Positions 11,006 to 23,800 of a stretch of 64,000 nucleotides of DNA are shown in pieces; the first letter of the stretch is position 1, and every line of letters begins with the position of its first letter. Under the pieces are notes generated by a model. That model ran no database searches and was not told the DNA's origin. It saw only the letters and a list, made by a program, of their open reading frames with translations. A program made the translations under genes and the position numbers. The stretch comes from Gracilaria gracilis (taxonomy: Eukaryota > Rhodophyta > Florideophyceae > Gracilariales > Gracilariaceae). The stretch lies in the NCBI GenBank assembly GCA_030374805.1, contig JARGSG010000145.1:1-64000 (forward strand), read 5' to 3'.

Positions 11006-12074
11006 AGAGAATCGCGCGAGGCACTCGAAGAACGGGAAGGATGGTAGTAACACCGCGAGAGCGAGAAGCAAACTGTTGTGAACAGGAATGGTCGTCGCTG
11101 GAGCGAGGTTGGCACTGTCGAGTGGTAGTGACTTGATCTTCGCGAGGGGAGATGGAATCCGAAGACTTCGGGGATGCGTTTTTATGCCCACGGCTGGCAG
11201 TTCGACCCGCCATCGCGACGGCGTGCCTTACTCTTAAGGAGGGGGATATGAAAGACAACACTCCTTGGAGGCGATTTGGGGGTACTTAGTCAATTTTTGC
11301 ATCATGCGTTAGTAGATCTATATGAGTTACACCGCTATTAGTGTGTCTTCTCGCTGAGGTAATTTCCACAGATGTACACGTGGATTGCACAGCTCGAGGC
11401 GCCGCTTAGCGGGTGTGAATAGCACAAGTGTAGCACGGATATGCCGGAGGCAGTGCATCCAGCATTGCTGTATTTACCTAGATAATCTACAGGATATTTT
11501 GCCCGACGCACCCACTGTCAGTGGTGCGCCGAGCTCAGTATTTAGAGGGTTGAGCATCGCTCCCCCAAGTAAATTGCCCCTTGCCAAGCAAGGGCTTCCT
11601 GGCTCTAACTATCACGCCTTCGTGGACTGTTCACCTCCAAGTGGAGTGACAACCGTGTTGGTCACGTATAGTTACCCACCCTTGTGGCGCTTAGAGTATT
11701 ACCACTGCGTGTGTGTGTCGTCGCGACTACTGTCGTATACTCGCCCCAGTATTGGATTTCGATGGTGTGTTGCACACCTATCCCCACTCTTGTAGACCTC
11801 TTTTGCCCCTTTTTGGGTTTGTTCTGCTGCCCACTCTCAAGTAGCTCGCCGTCCGACATCGTGTCGTCGCCGTTCCACTCTTACGAGGCTCAGTCTTGAG
11901 ACCGCTCTTCGCACGTGTCCCTACAGAGTACCCGGTCCGCACTGTACACTCCGACGCTTGTCGTAGCGGGTTGACCTCGGTTTACACCCGGCTAGTCGTG
12001 TCATTCCCGGAGTGCTCCGTTATCTGTGCTACCTCCCCGAGAGGAAGATCCCGAACATCTTCGTGGCTGTTTCG
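11006..12074. other. Unassigned, possibly a partial LTR
   Basis: No credible coding sequence. A purine tract (AAGGAGGGGGA, 11236-11246) is followed by TG at 11249, which could mark a polypurine tract and LTR start in plus orientation, but no partner LTR is in the window. From ~11500 there are repeated CCC-N-GG motifs like those of the element at 13743-20807. Confidence 0.35.
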
Positions 12075-13344
12075 CTTTTTGCTGAAGGACTGTCACCCTC
12101 AACACATCAACATTTTGGAATAGGTATTGAGAATGATCATCCCATGCTAGTTGAGCACTATCAGGACCCAAACTGGTATAAGATGTCTGGATTTCCTGAT
12201 CAAGTCGCTTCCGAAAGTTGTACATAACCCATTTTTTGACCGCACGTGCAAAATTGTTTGATAAAGCGCTTCACTTTGTATCACCCAACAGTAGCCGAAC
12301 TGTAGCCAAAATATGGCCAAAGTGTACAGTGTCAATGATGAAAAGTATGCACGTTACAAAGTTACCCGTTTTCGCAACTTTTCGATCTAGATGGCCACAT
12401 TTCGGTCACATTACCGCCATATTGCGCCCAGATTCGCTGTTCGTAGGGGACCATATAAGGTCTTCATTGAGTGTCATGCAGTGATTGGGACGCGGTGCAA
12501 AGAATTTGAGGTGCTACCACGTGTATGACGCAACTTTTACAAGTAAGAGGAAAATTTCTGTTTAGAACTGAGTACAGAATGAGGCGAAGCATTTCTCTCC
12601 GCTCAAAATGTTAAGAGTAAAATGGAGAGAATTGTTCTTCAGCTCAAGATGCCACTCGGTAAGCTTCTGCCACACGATTTCAGCCCAGTAATTCTACACT
12701 TGGCCTTTTCATTGGGCGCGAGGCAGGAAACAATCCCCCTACAAAAAACTTTGTCGGTTATGCAGTGAGCAGTGTGGTGGATAGTATGCGTGCCACAGCT
12801 GCCCTAATGCCTACAGTTCGCACCGGACATGGGGCGTAGTTGTTTCTACATTACCAGAAGCAGGACAGACTGGAAAGTATTCGAGATTCTGTCACGTGTA
12901 TGATGGGGAAATTACAAGTAAGAATGATTTTCTGGTGGGGAACTGATGAAAGATTGAGCTGAAACACTAATTTCTCCTCCAAATTTCAAGGGCGACATGG
13001 AGAGAACAGTTTTAGAGGTTAGAATGTCAACTCATGTCCACCTACTACTTTGTTTTAGCTCAGCAGTATCAGTTTTGTAAAACGCTTCTGTTCAAAGAAA
13101 CGTTCTTTCACTAGAAAACTAAACACAGGAACAGGCTCTTTCTTTACAAGAAAGCTATTGTCGCTCAGAAAGGCCCTCATTACGCACAATGTGGCGCATG
13201 ATGTTCCTCTGGAACGAAGCAATGTTTGACAAGGAAAGGCAATCTTTTTTGTTAATAGACTCTACACTTACGCGGAACTCTTATGCTCAACACAAGTATG
13301 GTAATAGTTTATGTAATGATTCTAATCACGGTATCTTCGTTATT
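12075..13344. repeat. Left 1.27-kb terminal direct repeat
   Basis: Same sequence and orientation as 24915-26187, with roughly 57 differences by eye (~95% identity). The shared region starts CTTNTTGCTGAAGGAC and ends CTTCGTTATT; neither edge is TG...CA. It contains an internal diverged duplication (TGTATGACG... near 12520 and TGTATGATG... near 12896). The last 18 bases supply the stop codon of the minus-strand helicase frame (TGA at 13326-13328). No coding capacity. Confidence 0.9.
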
Positions 13345-13737
13345 GTCTGCCATTTAGGGTTCTTGGCAGCAAGATGAGGCATTCTGACGAGGGCGAAATG
13401 CTTCTGTTCTGAGGTCTCATCTTTGGTTGCTTCTTCGAAAACTAATTGAAGAATACGTTCCAACCGGGGCATGCTTGCGAGACTGGACATGTGGCTGCAA
13501 CAACAATCATGAAGGGCTTCGCCCGACTGATAGCCACGTTTATACGTTTTGAATCTTTTAAAAATCCCATTGCGCCATTTGTTCGCAAAAGAGATGGAAT
13601 AAATACACCAGCTTCTCTTCCCTGGACGGAGTCTGTGGTCCCTACTTTAGTACCCTGTAAACTTTCTTGAAGTAACTTTCCTTGTGCATGACAGGGAGTA
13701 ATCACAAGAACACGTCCATTCAGATGAGCGCCAGATT

Positions 13738-13742
13738 CTTTC
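13738..13742. repeat. Target-site duplication (left)
   Basis: CTTTC immediately left of the 5' LTR, matching 20808-20812 exactly. Confidence 0.9.
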
Positions 13743-14167
13743 TGAAGTACACTCACGCGAGTGAGTATCAACAATGCCCAAGAAATAGGGATACTATGCG
13801 CAGCACCCAAGCGGGGACAAAGGAGCGTGCAGCGACGATAACAATGGGTCACGAGACAGGCGTGCAGCACCAGTGCCGGCGGCAGAACGACCCTATGGGA
13901 AACTAGACGATGAAGAATCGGCTAGGGGGTGCTTGAGGTTTACCACGGTCAGCTCTGCCCAGCGGGAGGTGCTTAAGTGCATCTCCAGGAACAGCAGCCA
14001 CGTGTCGAAAAAGAATAAACAATCTAACTACAAAAGGGGTCGCTGAGGACTGGCACAACGCAGTGCATGAGCCCTACACGGGGACACCCTGAGGGGCACC
14101 TTCTGCACACTAAACTACTACTATGCTACTATGCATACCCAATATGGGCTGATTCTATTGCACTACA
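13743..14167. repeat. LTR of the non-coding element (left)
   Basis: 425 bp, TGAAGTACAC...GCACTACA. Differs from the right LTR at 14 positions (3.3%) with no indels, indicating a fairly young insertion. Contains AATAAA near 14015. Confidence 0.93.
13750..13765. promoter_or_regulatory. ACTCAC-GCGA-GTGAGT hairpin at the LTR start
   Basis: Perfect 6-bp stem closed by GCGA, a GNRA-type tetraloop if transcribed from the plus strand. It is unchanged in the other LTR (20390-20405) although the LTRs differ elsewhere. Confidence 0.5.
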
Positions 14168-17100
14168 GACTCCCATTCTTAGGCCTGGCTTCGTCCCGAG
14201 GCTGCAAAAACATGCCCATGTGGGGGAGTAATCGCGAGTGCAAACGCATACAACCACAACCATTGAATCCGCTAAGATTCCATATGATTAACCATCAAGC
14301 GCCGACGAGGGATACAAAATGCCCCTGCAGGGAGAGCGGCCTACACGGTACACCATTCAACAAGACGGAGCACAATTAGTTGTACACCGAATTCCCAAGC
14401 GGGCGGCTAACGAGCGGGGCAGCGACGAATCGAATCGGAGACGAACAGAGTCCCTTGAGGGGTTGCACGACTATTCCCGGTTGGATTGATAACATTGTCA
14501 TTTCCCGAGGGCGTCCCAGTAATGGGAAAGTTGACGAAAATACTTTTGCGGAGCCGCTCCAGCGAGTGAAGGAGTTGCCCATTTGGTTAGGGTCACGGTG
14601 CGCGACTCTAACTCGATGCAGCCTCCGTCCATATCACGTTTCCCATCCGTCGGGTAGTGACCTAAAATTAGGAAGTCCTATTGCGCGCCGCGACCGAACT
14701 GACCCTGCACTTGGGCTACACCGAACCCATCATGAAAAACGACCTTCTCAACATTGGACTCGGCCCCTTTGGGTGCAGAGGAAGCAATGGCGGTGACCAG
14801 ATTACGAAAGTCCAACCACGGTGTGACAAAGAGTACATTACCAACGTACTGAGTTCCAGACAGCCAGAGTCCCACGTTGGTTGTAGAACCAAACTACAGC
14901 GAACACAACATCCGGGCCAGCAACTTCCTTCGGAACATCCAGAATCCCATCGAGGCGCGACGCTGGTGGAACGATACGACAAGGGGGACAGTGAGCACAT
15001 CCCGAGAGGTAGTGGGAATGGCGTGTTGATGCGCGCGAAACTTCCTGTGCAGGAAGTCCAAAAGGTTGTGCTAGTTGTCACTGAGCCCATCAAGTCCCAA
15101 ACAGGGCAGCTCTAGAGTACTGGCGGAGCGAAGTGTGTGCTGCTCTGAGCACTCCCATTGGGACGCTTCGCGACTTCCACAAGATTGTAAACGCCGAACT
15201 CCAATTGGGACGAAGTCGCGCGCAGAACACAGCGACGACCGGCGCTTGGAAATGTCGCGGTTCCGGTTCACCCTTGGCGGGAAATACGGACTCAATGTCG
15301 GTATGCGAGACACGCGCGAACAGGCGACTTCATCCCGTTTTGGAGCAACTAGTTTGATTGAGAGCACTCTCGGGGCTGCGCAGGATCCAATTCTCAAAGT
15401 GGGTGGCTATCCCTAAGGCGTTGTGAACTCACCCTCGTAACTGGGTTATTCCCGTCGGGTATGTCGACATAGGCACGGTTGGTATCCCTTCACGGGTACG
15501 TCGCACGTGCACAGGGTCCCTGACGAAAGTATCGGAAAGGGACAGGGCATGTCAGGAGTTTGGCGCAGGCCACGGATACTGCTGTGCCCCTCTTGGTGAT
15601 GCAGTGGGTGATATGGCCATTTTCAGGTCGCAACATGGCGCATCGGGCAACAGTCCCAGCTGGGTAGCGAACATGCGGAAAATGACGCTATTGGGCGGTT
15701 CTGATTGTCCCTCCAGGGTTGTGTCAACGGGCGAAGGCATGGAAGGAACGCCCATCATCGAAACCGAACCAGTCCCAACAGGGGCGACGAAAAGACGGCC
15801 ACAGCGAGATATATAGTTCTGCACCATCAAAACCCCCTGAGGCTACGACGATGCGAAGCAGGGCTGTCTGGTAATGCAGTTGACAAAATCCCGTTCGGGG
15901 TCTGGCCACAGCCAACGGAAAAAGCGTTGTGATTGGATCATGTATGGTAGACCCAGTGGGGTTAACCTTGGTCGACGTATGCACAAGCCAGGCGCTGTGC
16001 GTTCTTTCCCGGTATGGGAACGGGCGCTTTGATGGCTCGCGCTACCCGAAAAGGGGCCGACAGGCGTGATCACTCCGCAGACCGCGCTGCGAATGTGCAA
16101 TGAAAAGTACTTCTAATTGCCTGTCCGATCCCACATGGGTCCACTCCATTGAATAAAATCCCTCTGTAGGAGTTTCACATTCTTCCATTACAGTCCCGTA
16201 GGGTTCTTCTCGAGACTGCTCTGTACCAAACAACTCGCTGCGTACGTCCAATTTGTCGTCCCGAAGGGTTGCCCTTGCTGTCCGCGCCGTCGTAGGATGA
16301 TTCCTCTTTGGTTGCTTCCAAGTCGAACTTGCACGCTCCCGCTAGAGCCTTTCGTCGTCGTCTATGTACCCGTCACGGGAATGATTAGCGCGTTGAAGCT
16401 CTTCTTTAGTAAACAGAGAAGTTCAGCTTGTCTCAATGCCCTTGCAGGACGCGGGGCTGGTGGCGAGATCATTCCCTACAAGGGTGGCATCACGCATTTT
16501 GGCCCTTCGCTTAGCGTGCGCAGCGTGCGGCCCGCCGCAAGTATGGCGCAAATAGCCCTGGTTAGACCCCATCCCCTTCTTGGAGTGCGCTTGGTCTCCA
16601 AGTGTCGAGATTGCCTTATGGGGAGCGCCACGAGCACCGATGAGGCGATATGACGTGCACACAGCGATGCACACGTGCCAACGGCGATGTACGCGGGCGC
16701 GCGGCGCGTGACAGCGAGGCCGCGAGGTGCACAGTACGCGACGAGGCGCAATCAAACTGTCTTCTGTAGGCAAACAGGCCAGAATGCGCCAAATTCCCAG
16801 GGGGTTACTTGCAAGAAGAATCAAAAAATCTCGATCGGAAATTACCCTCTCGGACGCGGTCAAAAAGGGCGATTCTTTGTTTTGCCCGTACCTCCGAAAC
16901 GCGGGCGTTTCAGGGGCTCGCAGTGCCCGTTTTGGGGTGCGCGGCACATCAAAATACTTAGGAGTTTTTGACCGTGCCGAACCGCCTCCCTATGGGCAGT
17001 ACTGTAGACCGAATCTGCTACCCACGCGCGTGGCCTACGTGGCGTTTTGCACGCTTGCAGCGGCGCATAATGGCGCGGGCGCCTGTGCATGGCACTCACG

Positions 17101-20100
17101 TGTCCCACGTGGGTGATTTCGGCGTGCAGCGGCGCACGCCAGCGATGTACAGCTTCCCATCGGGTGTGCACAGTCCTCAAGGTGCCTTTCGATCCGCATA
17201 GCGGATGTTTCCAGTCGCCCTAAGTCGTCTCAAAGGGGTCCAAACGGCTTCCAAAGTGACGCGAACCGTTCCTGAGTCCCATGCGAGACCCAAGTGGGCT
17301 TTGAAGTGGCGCTATCCCGCCGGGAAAAGTTTTGGCTGACATGGCCGAGGGGAGATTATGCCAAAAGTTTTCTTGCCCAAACGGGGAAAGTAGACCAAAC
17401 TCGGCGGAGGAGGTTTGTGGGAGGTGCGCGAGCATGCGCGGCTGCGTCGCGCAGGAAGGCGAACTATGAAGTTGTAGATAAATAGAGCAATGGCTCCCAG
17501 GAGTCCTGCAACTATGGGTCGCTGTCCTGTAGGGCGTTGACGGTCAAAAACCCATGAGGGGCAATACCGTCAGCGGCCAGCATATTTTCGACCCATATGT
17601 TTGAGTCCGCGCCTTCCTCCTCGAGGAGTTCAGGTGGCCACTGCGCGTCTAGAATAAACGTCTCAGAGGGTTCCCCCATGGTTTTAGGATGGGTCAAAAC
17701 CCGTTCAGGGCCAGTAGACTGTGGCTCAGAAAAAACGTTTCTCGTAGGGTTAGCTGCAACGGAATCTGGCTTAGTTTTTTTTCGACGGGGATTCAGTGGT
17801 CAAACACGTCCCATGAGGGGCCAGTGAGCAAACGCTCTTCCTTTCTTGTAGCGCGACCAATCCCAAAGGGTAGAATGAGAACAGGTCCATACTTGTAGAC
17901 CTATATCCCGTTCGGAGAATACAATGCACCGACCTGCGTATGAATAGAACTTTGAAACCCAAGAAGGGATAAGCGCTGAACTGCAAAGCCGTGAGGCGGA
18001 GAATTTTTGAGGTGTAGAGCAAGTTATGCACCCAGTTGGTTCAAAATGACGGTACCAGTTTACAGGATAGACTATGACCCGAAGGGCAGTAATCACGAAT
18101 TACACAATCATTCTCTCCCTGATAGGCGAGTGCACCGCAAGAGTTTAGAAGTCCCAAGTAGGGTTTCGAGGAAGAGAACGGGGGATATCCGGGTGCATAG
18201 AAACTAACAAATATGGGTACAAAACCCAGATGAAGGGCTCGAACGGAAACGAGCCCAGATTCATAAACGAAAGGCAAAGAAACGAAGGAATCCCAAAAGA
18301 GTAGAATCCGTAAGCGGTTCATCCAGAACGGTAATGAATAATACCGTAGCGATTCGAAAAAAACCCATTGGGGTCCAAGAACGCCTGTGAATCATCCCTT
18401 GAGGGGTTAGTGATGGCTAGATAAAACCATTTCAGTTCTGTAGAGCACTCAAAAGCTGTCCTTTCCAGAATGGTTCACTGCGGAAATATGTCACCAAAGC
18501 CCATGTGGGGTTCGCTGAAAGACTAAAATTCCACAACGTCTATGTGGGTCGACCAATATCCTGGTAACAGGTTTCCAAGTGAGGGATAAACCAAAATATC
18601 CAACGAATGGTCAACCGTGGAGCGGGAACCAAATTGGAAACCTGTAAGGTGTCCAAAGCGTTCCCAATGCATGAGGATAAATCCTCATAGTGTCGAGAAA
18701 TCCGTGCCCTGCATTGACTTCCTCGCGTTTTCCCGCAAGGGGGAAATCGACAACTTCACTTCAGAGAAGAAAGAGTTTCCTGTTCATCAACGTGAACATG
18801 ACCCAAATGGGAACACAGCTTCTAGTATAAAATGACCCACCCGATGCGAGCCTTCTCAGTAAATGTGGCCAGGAAGCCAATTTCTACCAGATACTGTACC
18901 CGTGACAAAACCCAAAGCGGGACGACCACGCTGACGTCAGGAATCAGTAGACAAACACCCAGTTGGGAAAGAGTGTTCCAGAAAGAAACGATAGCAACTC
19001 GTTGCCAAGCCGCATTCGTACCCAATCTGGGAAAAATATACAAGAAGGACACCTCCACAGGGTTACTTCCTTTCAAGCAAATGGGGCGAGGAGCACGGGC
19101 GTCCTGACAGAGAGGTGTTCGAAACCCAAAAAGAGGTTTCGGGAGAAAAGGAAAGGGGATAGAGCAAAGTTAGAGAAATTAGTAACTCCCGTGAAGGAAA
19201 CAAGTTAGAATAAATGAGACAACAAGAACAAAAGATCTTGGATCCCAATGGGGTAGAATCCAAGTAGTGAATATGTCCACTTCAGAGGAGAAGGTGTTAA
19301 AACGCTAGGTCTCGGCATCCGCGTCCGGACTCAAAGCGCTCGACTTGGGAAGGTCAGTACCTCTACGGTTAATCTCTCTCCTGGTCCGGTGTCGGTTTGG
19401 AGCGTTCATTTCTCCCCGTGTACGGCGTCTCTTTATAAGGACGCGGCTGGTACTTCTGTTTCCCGACAGGGATGAACGTCCAAATTTGGTCTGTCTTAAG
19501 AGGGGTCCCATTCGGGCCGTGAATCGACTGCAGCACCCGCAGGGATAAAGGACGTTTGCCAAATCAGCATAACCAAGGAACTTTGGAACGAGTAACTTGT
19601 CCGCTGTTGGGACAAGTCGAAAACGACAATTTGCCACGGTGTGCACACTGGTGGCAATTGCGCCTTCTAGAACTCCAGAAATGGTCCTCTACGAAGCGTC
19701 CCAATGAACTAAAGTGTCCATAAAGGCTTCCAATTCCGTATGAACCCTTTGGGTAGTTCGACGTTTGACCTCATAGGCGACCATCGACTCCACTAAGGGC
19801 TTCAGGGCTACGAATAACCCACCAGGGAGCAGCGGTGGCTCCACTCCAGTAGACACAAGCGAGGCGCCACCCAAGTTGTTGAGTGGTGCTTCCCTTTGGG
19901 GCTGCGGAGGTGTTTCTATGGAGTCCTGCTGACGCATGAATTCCAGACGATTCCGGAATTCGGTGGGTGTAGACTGACGGAGAAGTTTCTCCGGCTTATC
20001 CACGGGGGATAGGATCTCCCTATGGGTACTACGAGTACTGTGGGCCCGTGAGTGGGTATCTGGCGCTACTTCGACCGCGCCGTAATCCCGAGGGGTCACA

Positions 20101-20382
20101 GCCTTGTCGACATGCTCAGAAGAGAATCCTGAAGGGGTGGTCATGATGGTAAGGCGAGAAGACTTTTGTCCGGCTTGCGGCAAGAAAATCTCAATGGGCG
20201 TGTCCGAAACAACTAGTGAATGAAAAAGGCGGTAGCTGTAACCATTAAACGTTCTCAGATGGGTTTGTAAGTCCCGAATGAGTTCGAGGCGGTTCTGAAT
20301 AGCGAACCCAATCCCAAAGAGGGGTCGAAACGTAAATAAACCAAGAATGACATACTAGGGTTATTCTAGGTCGGGAGACCCA
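14168..20382. repeat. Array of dispersed CCC-N-GGG palindromes
   Basis: By eye I count close to 60 cases of CCC followed after 2-7 bases by GGG in this interior, plus about 6 in the left LTR. About 10 would be expected by chance in ~6.6 kb at even base composition. In some stretches the spacing is near 60 bp: 15657, 15708, 15775, (15834 partial), 15891, 15951, 16008, 16045, 16130, 16193, 16259. The usual form is TCCCA-N-GGGG. Sequence between the sites is not conserved, so this is not an ordinary tandem repeat. Function unknown. Confidence 0.75.
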
Positions 20383-20807
20383 TGAAGTACACTCACGCGA
20401 GTGAGTATCAACAATACCCAAGAAATAGGGATACTATGCGCAGCACCCAAGAGGGGACAAAGGAGCGTGCAGCGGCGATAGCAATGGGTCACGAGACAGG
20501 CGTGCAGCATCAGTAGCGGCGGCAGAACAACTCTATGGGAAACTAGACGATGAAGAATCGGCTAGGGGGTGCTTGAGGTTTACCACGGTCAGCTCTGCCC
20601 AGCGGGAGGTGCTAAAGTGCATCTCCGGGAACAGCAGCCACGTGTCGAAAAAGAATAAACAATCTAACTACAAAAGGGGTCGCTGAGGACTGGCATAACG
20701 CAGTGCATGAGCCCTACACGTGGACACCCTGAGGGGCACCTTGTGCACACTAAACTACTACTATGCTACTATGCATACCCAATATGGGCTGATTCTATTG
20801 CACTACA
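20383..20807. repeat. LTR of the non-coding element (right)
   Basis: 425 bp partner of 13743-14167. Followed directly by CTTTC (20808-20812). Confidence 0.93.
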
Positions 20808-20812
20808 CTTTC
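20808..20812. repeat. Target-site duplication (right)
   Basis: CTTTC, identical to 13738-13742. The flanking host sequence on both sides is the helicase gene. Confidence 0.9.
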
Positions 20813-23800
20813 CATGACTGAATCATCTGTTGTACATGCGTCACTTCATGGATATTTTGGTATCTTCATGCCGCACTTTCCTATAGGCCATGACTACTAA
20901 GATTAACGGATATATGGAAGAACTCAACAATGGTAACCGTTCTCGGTACATACCTAGAAGTACCAATTTGAGCCTTCAACCTCGAAACTTTATCATTGCT
21001 TTGAAATGACGAGCATTCAATCATTCCATCGTAGAACTGCGAGCTCCATAAACGTCCCATTGGATCCTCACATCGGTATTGAAGGCAGAAGCTGAACAAA
21101 ATGGAAGTCTCTAAATCAACTTTGCGGTGTCCAGTTACATTGACAAACCTCTCGAGGAAGTGAGGATGTAACATGGTTTCCGTTGCTGTTTTGAGTTTCT
21201 GAGAATTCATCTCCTTATACTGATGCAGTTGATTATGATCTCCTAAAATAACGACAGTAAAAGGTCCCATGTCGTTCTTTCCTCGCTTCCACGGCTTCAA
21301 AACAGTACTTGGAGCGCTGATCCAATCCATGTCGTCTGCGTTTGCTGTCTCATCTATGGTGATCGTGGCGAAATCTCACATTGCTGAAACTACGAAATTC
21401 TTAGGGAGCCCATCGTGCTGAACACAATATCAGCTTCAAGGGCAATTATTTTCGTAGTGGTTTTCACCCTTTTCATAAGGCAAGTGACTTCTTTGCTTTT
21501 GATTGACTGTAACTTAGAGTCAATTCTCACTCGAAGTGTGAGGCGAGAACCAAATGCTGAGTTTTTGATTGTGTAGTTTTTCAATAAGATTTGCATTGCG
21601 TCATCCACTGCACTATTAATTTGGATTAGAACTGGAATTCTTCAACGCCCATTATGAGGTTTGGAAGTAGAATGAAATATTCGAACCAGCGCTGAACTCA
21701 AACGAGTTTTTCCTGTTGCCAGTGGACCATGGAAAAATGCAACTACTGATCCAAACCATCTTCTTTCATCATCACTGGTACACTTGCATTTAGATAATTT
21801 TTCCGATACTTCCAGTTTCGTGATAGACCTTAACTAATTTTGTAGCTTGTAGGATGTAAGCCACACTCCTGTGCAAGGATGCGAGCTAAAATTCGGCACT
21901 TATCATCATTTAGAACCTTACCAACTTCTTTCTCCATTTCAGTTCTTTTGGCCGTCAGAATATCAGCTAGGTATTCTTGAGGTCTAAACGTCATATAAAT
22001 TGCTGCCAAATTAATATGGAGACGCTTCATGAAGACGGACTTCAATACGGATATTCAATGACTCTCTCATTTGAAGCATTAAAAGCTTCGGATGTAAGAA
22101 AAAGCTTGTACACATCGCGGAAGGGTAGTAAATCTTTCCACAGTAACATATCTTAGCGTGTAATCGTAAATTTTGACTCCCATGAATGCAATCCTAACCA
22201 AGATAGTAGTCCTCGTTCTTCTTCCTGGCTGTTTCTTTTTTTTCTTGGGCCCGTTTTAGAACCATGTCTGCAGTTCTGTTGTTACCTTTCAGGAATCTCA
22301 TCCCATCATCACGGAACAAAATTTTAGTTCTTTTGCGATCCATATGACCTTGAACTTGTGTGACATGCTGGGTAACAATCCCAGTGTATGTGAAAAAAAC
22401 ATCTTCCGCTTCAAAATTATTCGTTTCCCTGTTGAATATTTGAAGGAGGAAGAGGCCAAGGAAAACAACATATCCAATGTTGAATCCGTTTCTGATCTTC
22501 TGAAATTTTCCCCGTGTAATATCATCCTTTTTTATTCGACAAGGTGCTGCCTTTCAATCGAAAGTCCTGCGGACCCTGTTTCAATCGAAAGGTAAGAGTG
22601 GCTGAGAAAATGTAGACCTGTTTCTCAAAAAGGGCACATAGCCCACCCACTTGAGCTCCGAAAACATTTCTACCCTCATCATTGTATCCCGCCAATGACA
22701 AGTCACTCATTTCCTTTCTGACCACCGATACAGTATAAATTGTCACTACCTTTGCCCTCCACTTTGTAGTCCAGAGGCGACTACCGTCTGGATTCGTAGC
22801 GCTGTCTTCACGGCCAAACCAAATTGGTTGATCATAATGGCGTTCACGCCTGTGGGAAGGGGTACAAATGAATTCCGATATGTTAAATACTTTTTCCATT
22901 AAAGCGTTCATGGTATCGAGTAGGGCCTTTTGAAGATACGCTCAAATGCAATGGCAGCTCCTGCGCATGTCGCCAGTTTGTAAGCATAGATGTTTATGTC
23001 GACGAGTCTTTTTGCAAATCCAGTTGTTCTTTGCCACTTTCCTCTGCAAGCTACTATCCGAAGATGGTCTAGCAGTTTTTTTGTTAGCACAAAACACTGA
23101 GCGTAAAAGACCCACTTTGGATTGCAATTCGAAGTTGGCTGATACACATGATTATCATCAAAGATAATCTCGAGGGATGTGAAGCTGTCGCAACATGTCA
23201 GGCTCTCCCCTCGATGATCATGAACACTAGAATCATGATATTGTTCGTGCTCGAATTTCCGAAAAGGACCACCCGATAATGATCGTTTCTTTTCTGTGGC
23301 GGTCTGTATATCTGAAGGGTTGGTGGAACCTTGACGTTGGGAATTCGAGTTTTCTGTTATTGGTGGTCGTTTGTGAACCTGTTTCCTTAGCTTGAACCCA
23401 TGGAGCCTTTCCCACGAGAACGAGAACTTTTCAGATGTCTTCAGAAGTTCCCGTGCGGTTCGGTAGATGTCCATGGTTTCCTCTGGCTCGGAGGCCTTGT
23501 ACTTCCTTCGACTTGCATAAAAGAGGTTGTCAGAAATACGAGTAAACTTTCAATTTTCGTGGTGCACTCTTGCAGATCTCGGACCGAAATGTTCTCAAGA
23601 AGTCTTTGCAGGTCCTCTATCAACCCCGCACATAAAGCGTCAAAAAAAAGCGGCGATACATTGTGCAACATGTTCAGCCGAGGCTTCTTTCTTTCCCCTT
23701 TCTTAGACTTGTACGTCCCATACCGCCTTCCAAGCGCTCCAACATAATCCTGAAGAGAAGAATTCGATATATTGAGCGCCGAGGCTATGCACAGCTGTGC

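Larger units (their letters stand above)
13743..20807. mobile_element. Non-coding LTR element (LARD-like)
   Basis: 7,065 bp element bounded by 425 bp LTRs starting TG and ending CA and by CTTTC duplications. The 6.2 kb interior has no gag, protease, integrase or RT motif in any frame, so it must be mobilised in trans if it moves. Orientation is unresolved. In minus orientation the interior starts TGGGTCTCCCGACC (a plausible primer site) and ends AAGAATGGGAGTC before the LTR; AATAAA in the LTR argues for plus. The interior is full of CCC-N(2-7)-GGG palindromes, about 65 over the whole element. The insertion splits the helicase frame between motifs IV and V, and removing the element plus one CTTTC restores the phase. 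Confidence 0.92.

Noticed and set aside
15131..15397. Overlapping ORFs near 15.1-15.4 kb as a gene
   Set aside because: Both strands are open by composition only; no start context or motif.
14380..20183. ORFs of 60-174 codons inside the non-coding LTR element
   Set aside because: They occur on both strands, are rich in Arg and low-complexity residues, have no family motif, and arise from the CCC/GGG composition.
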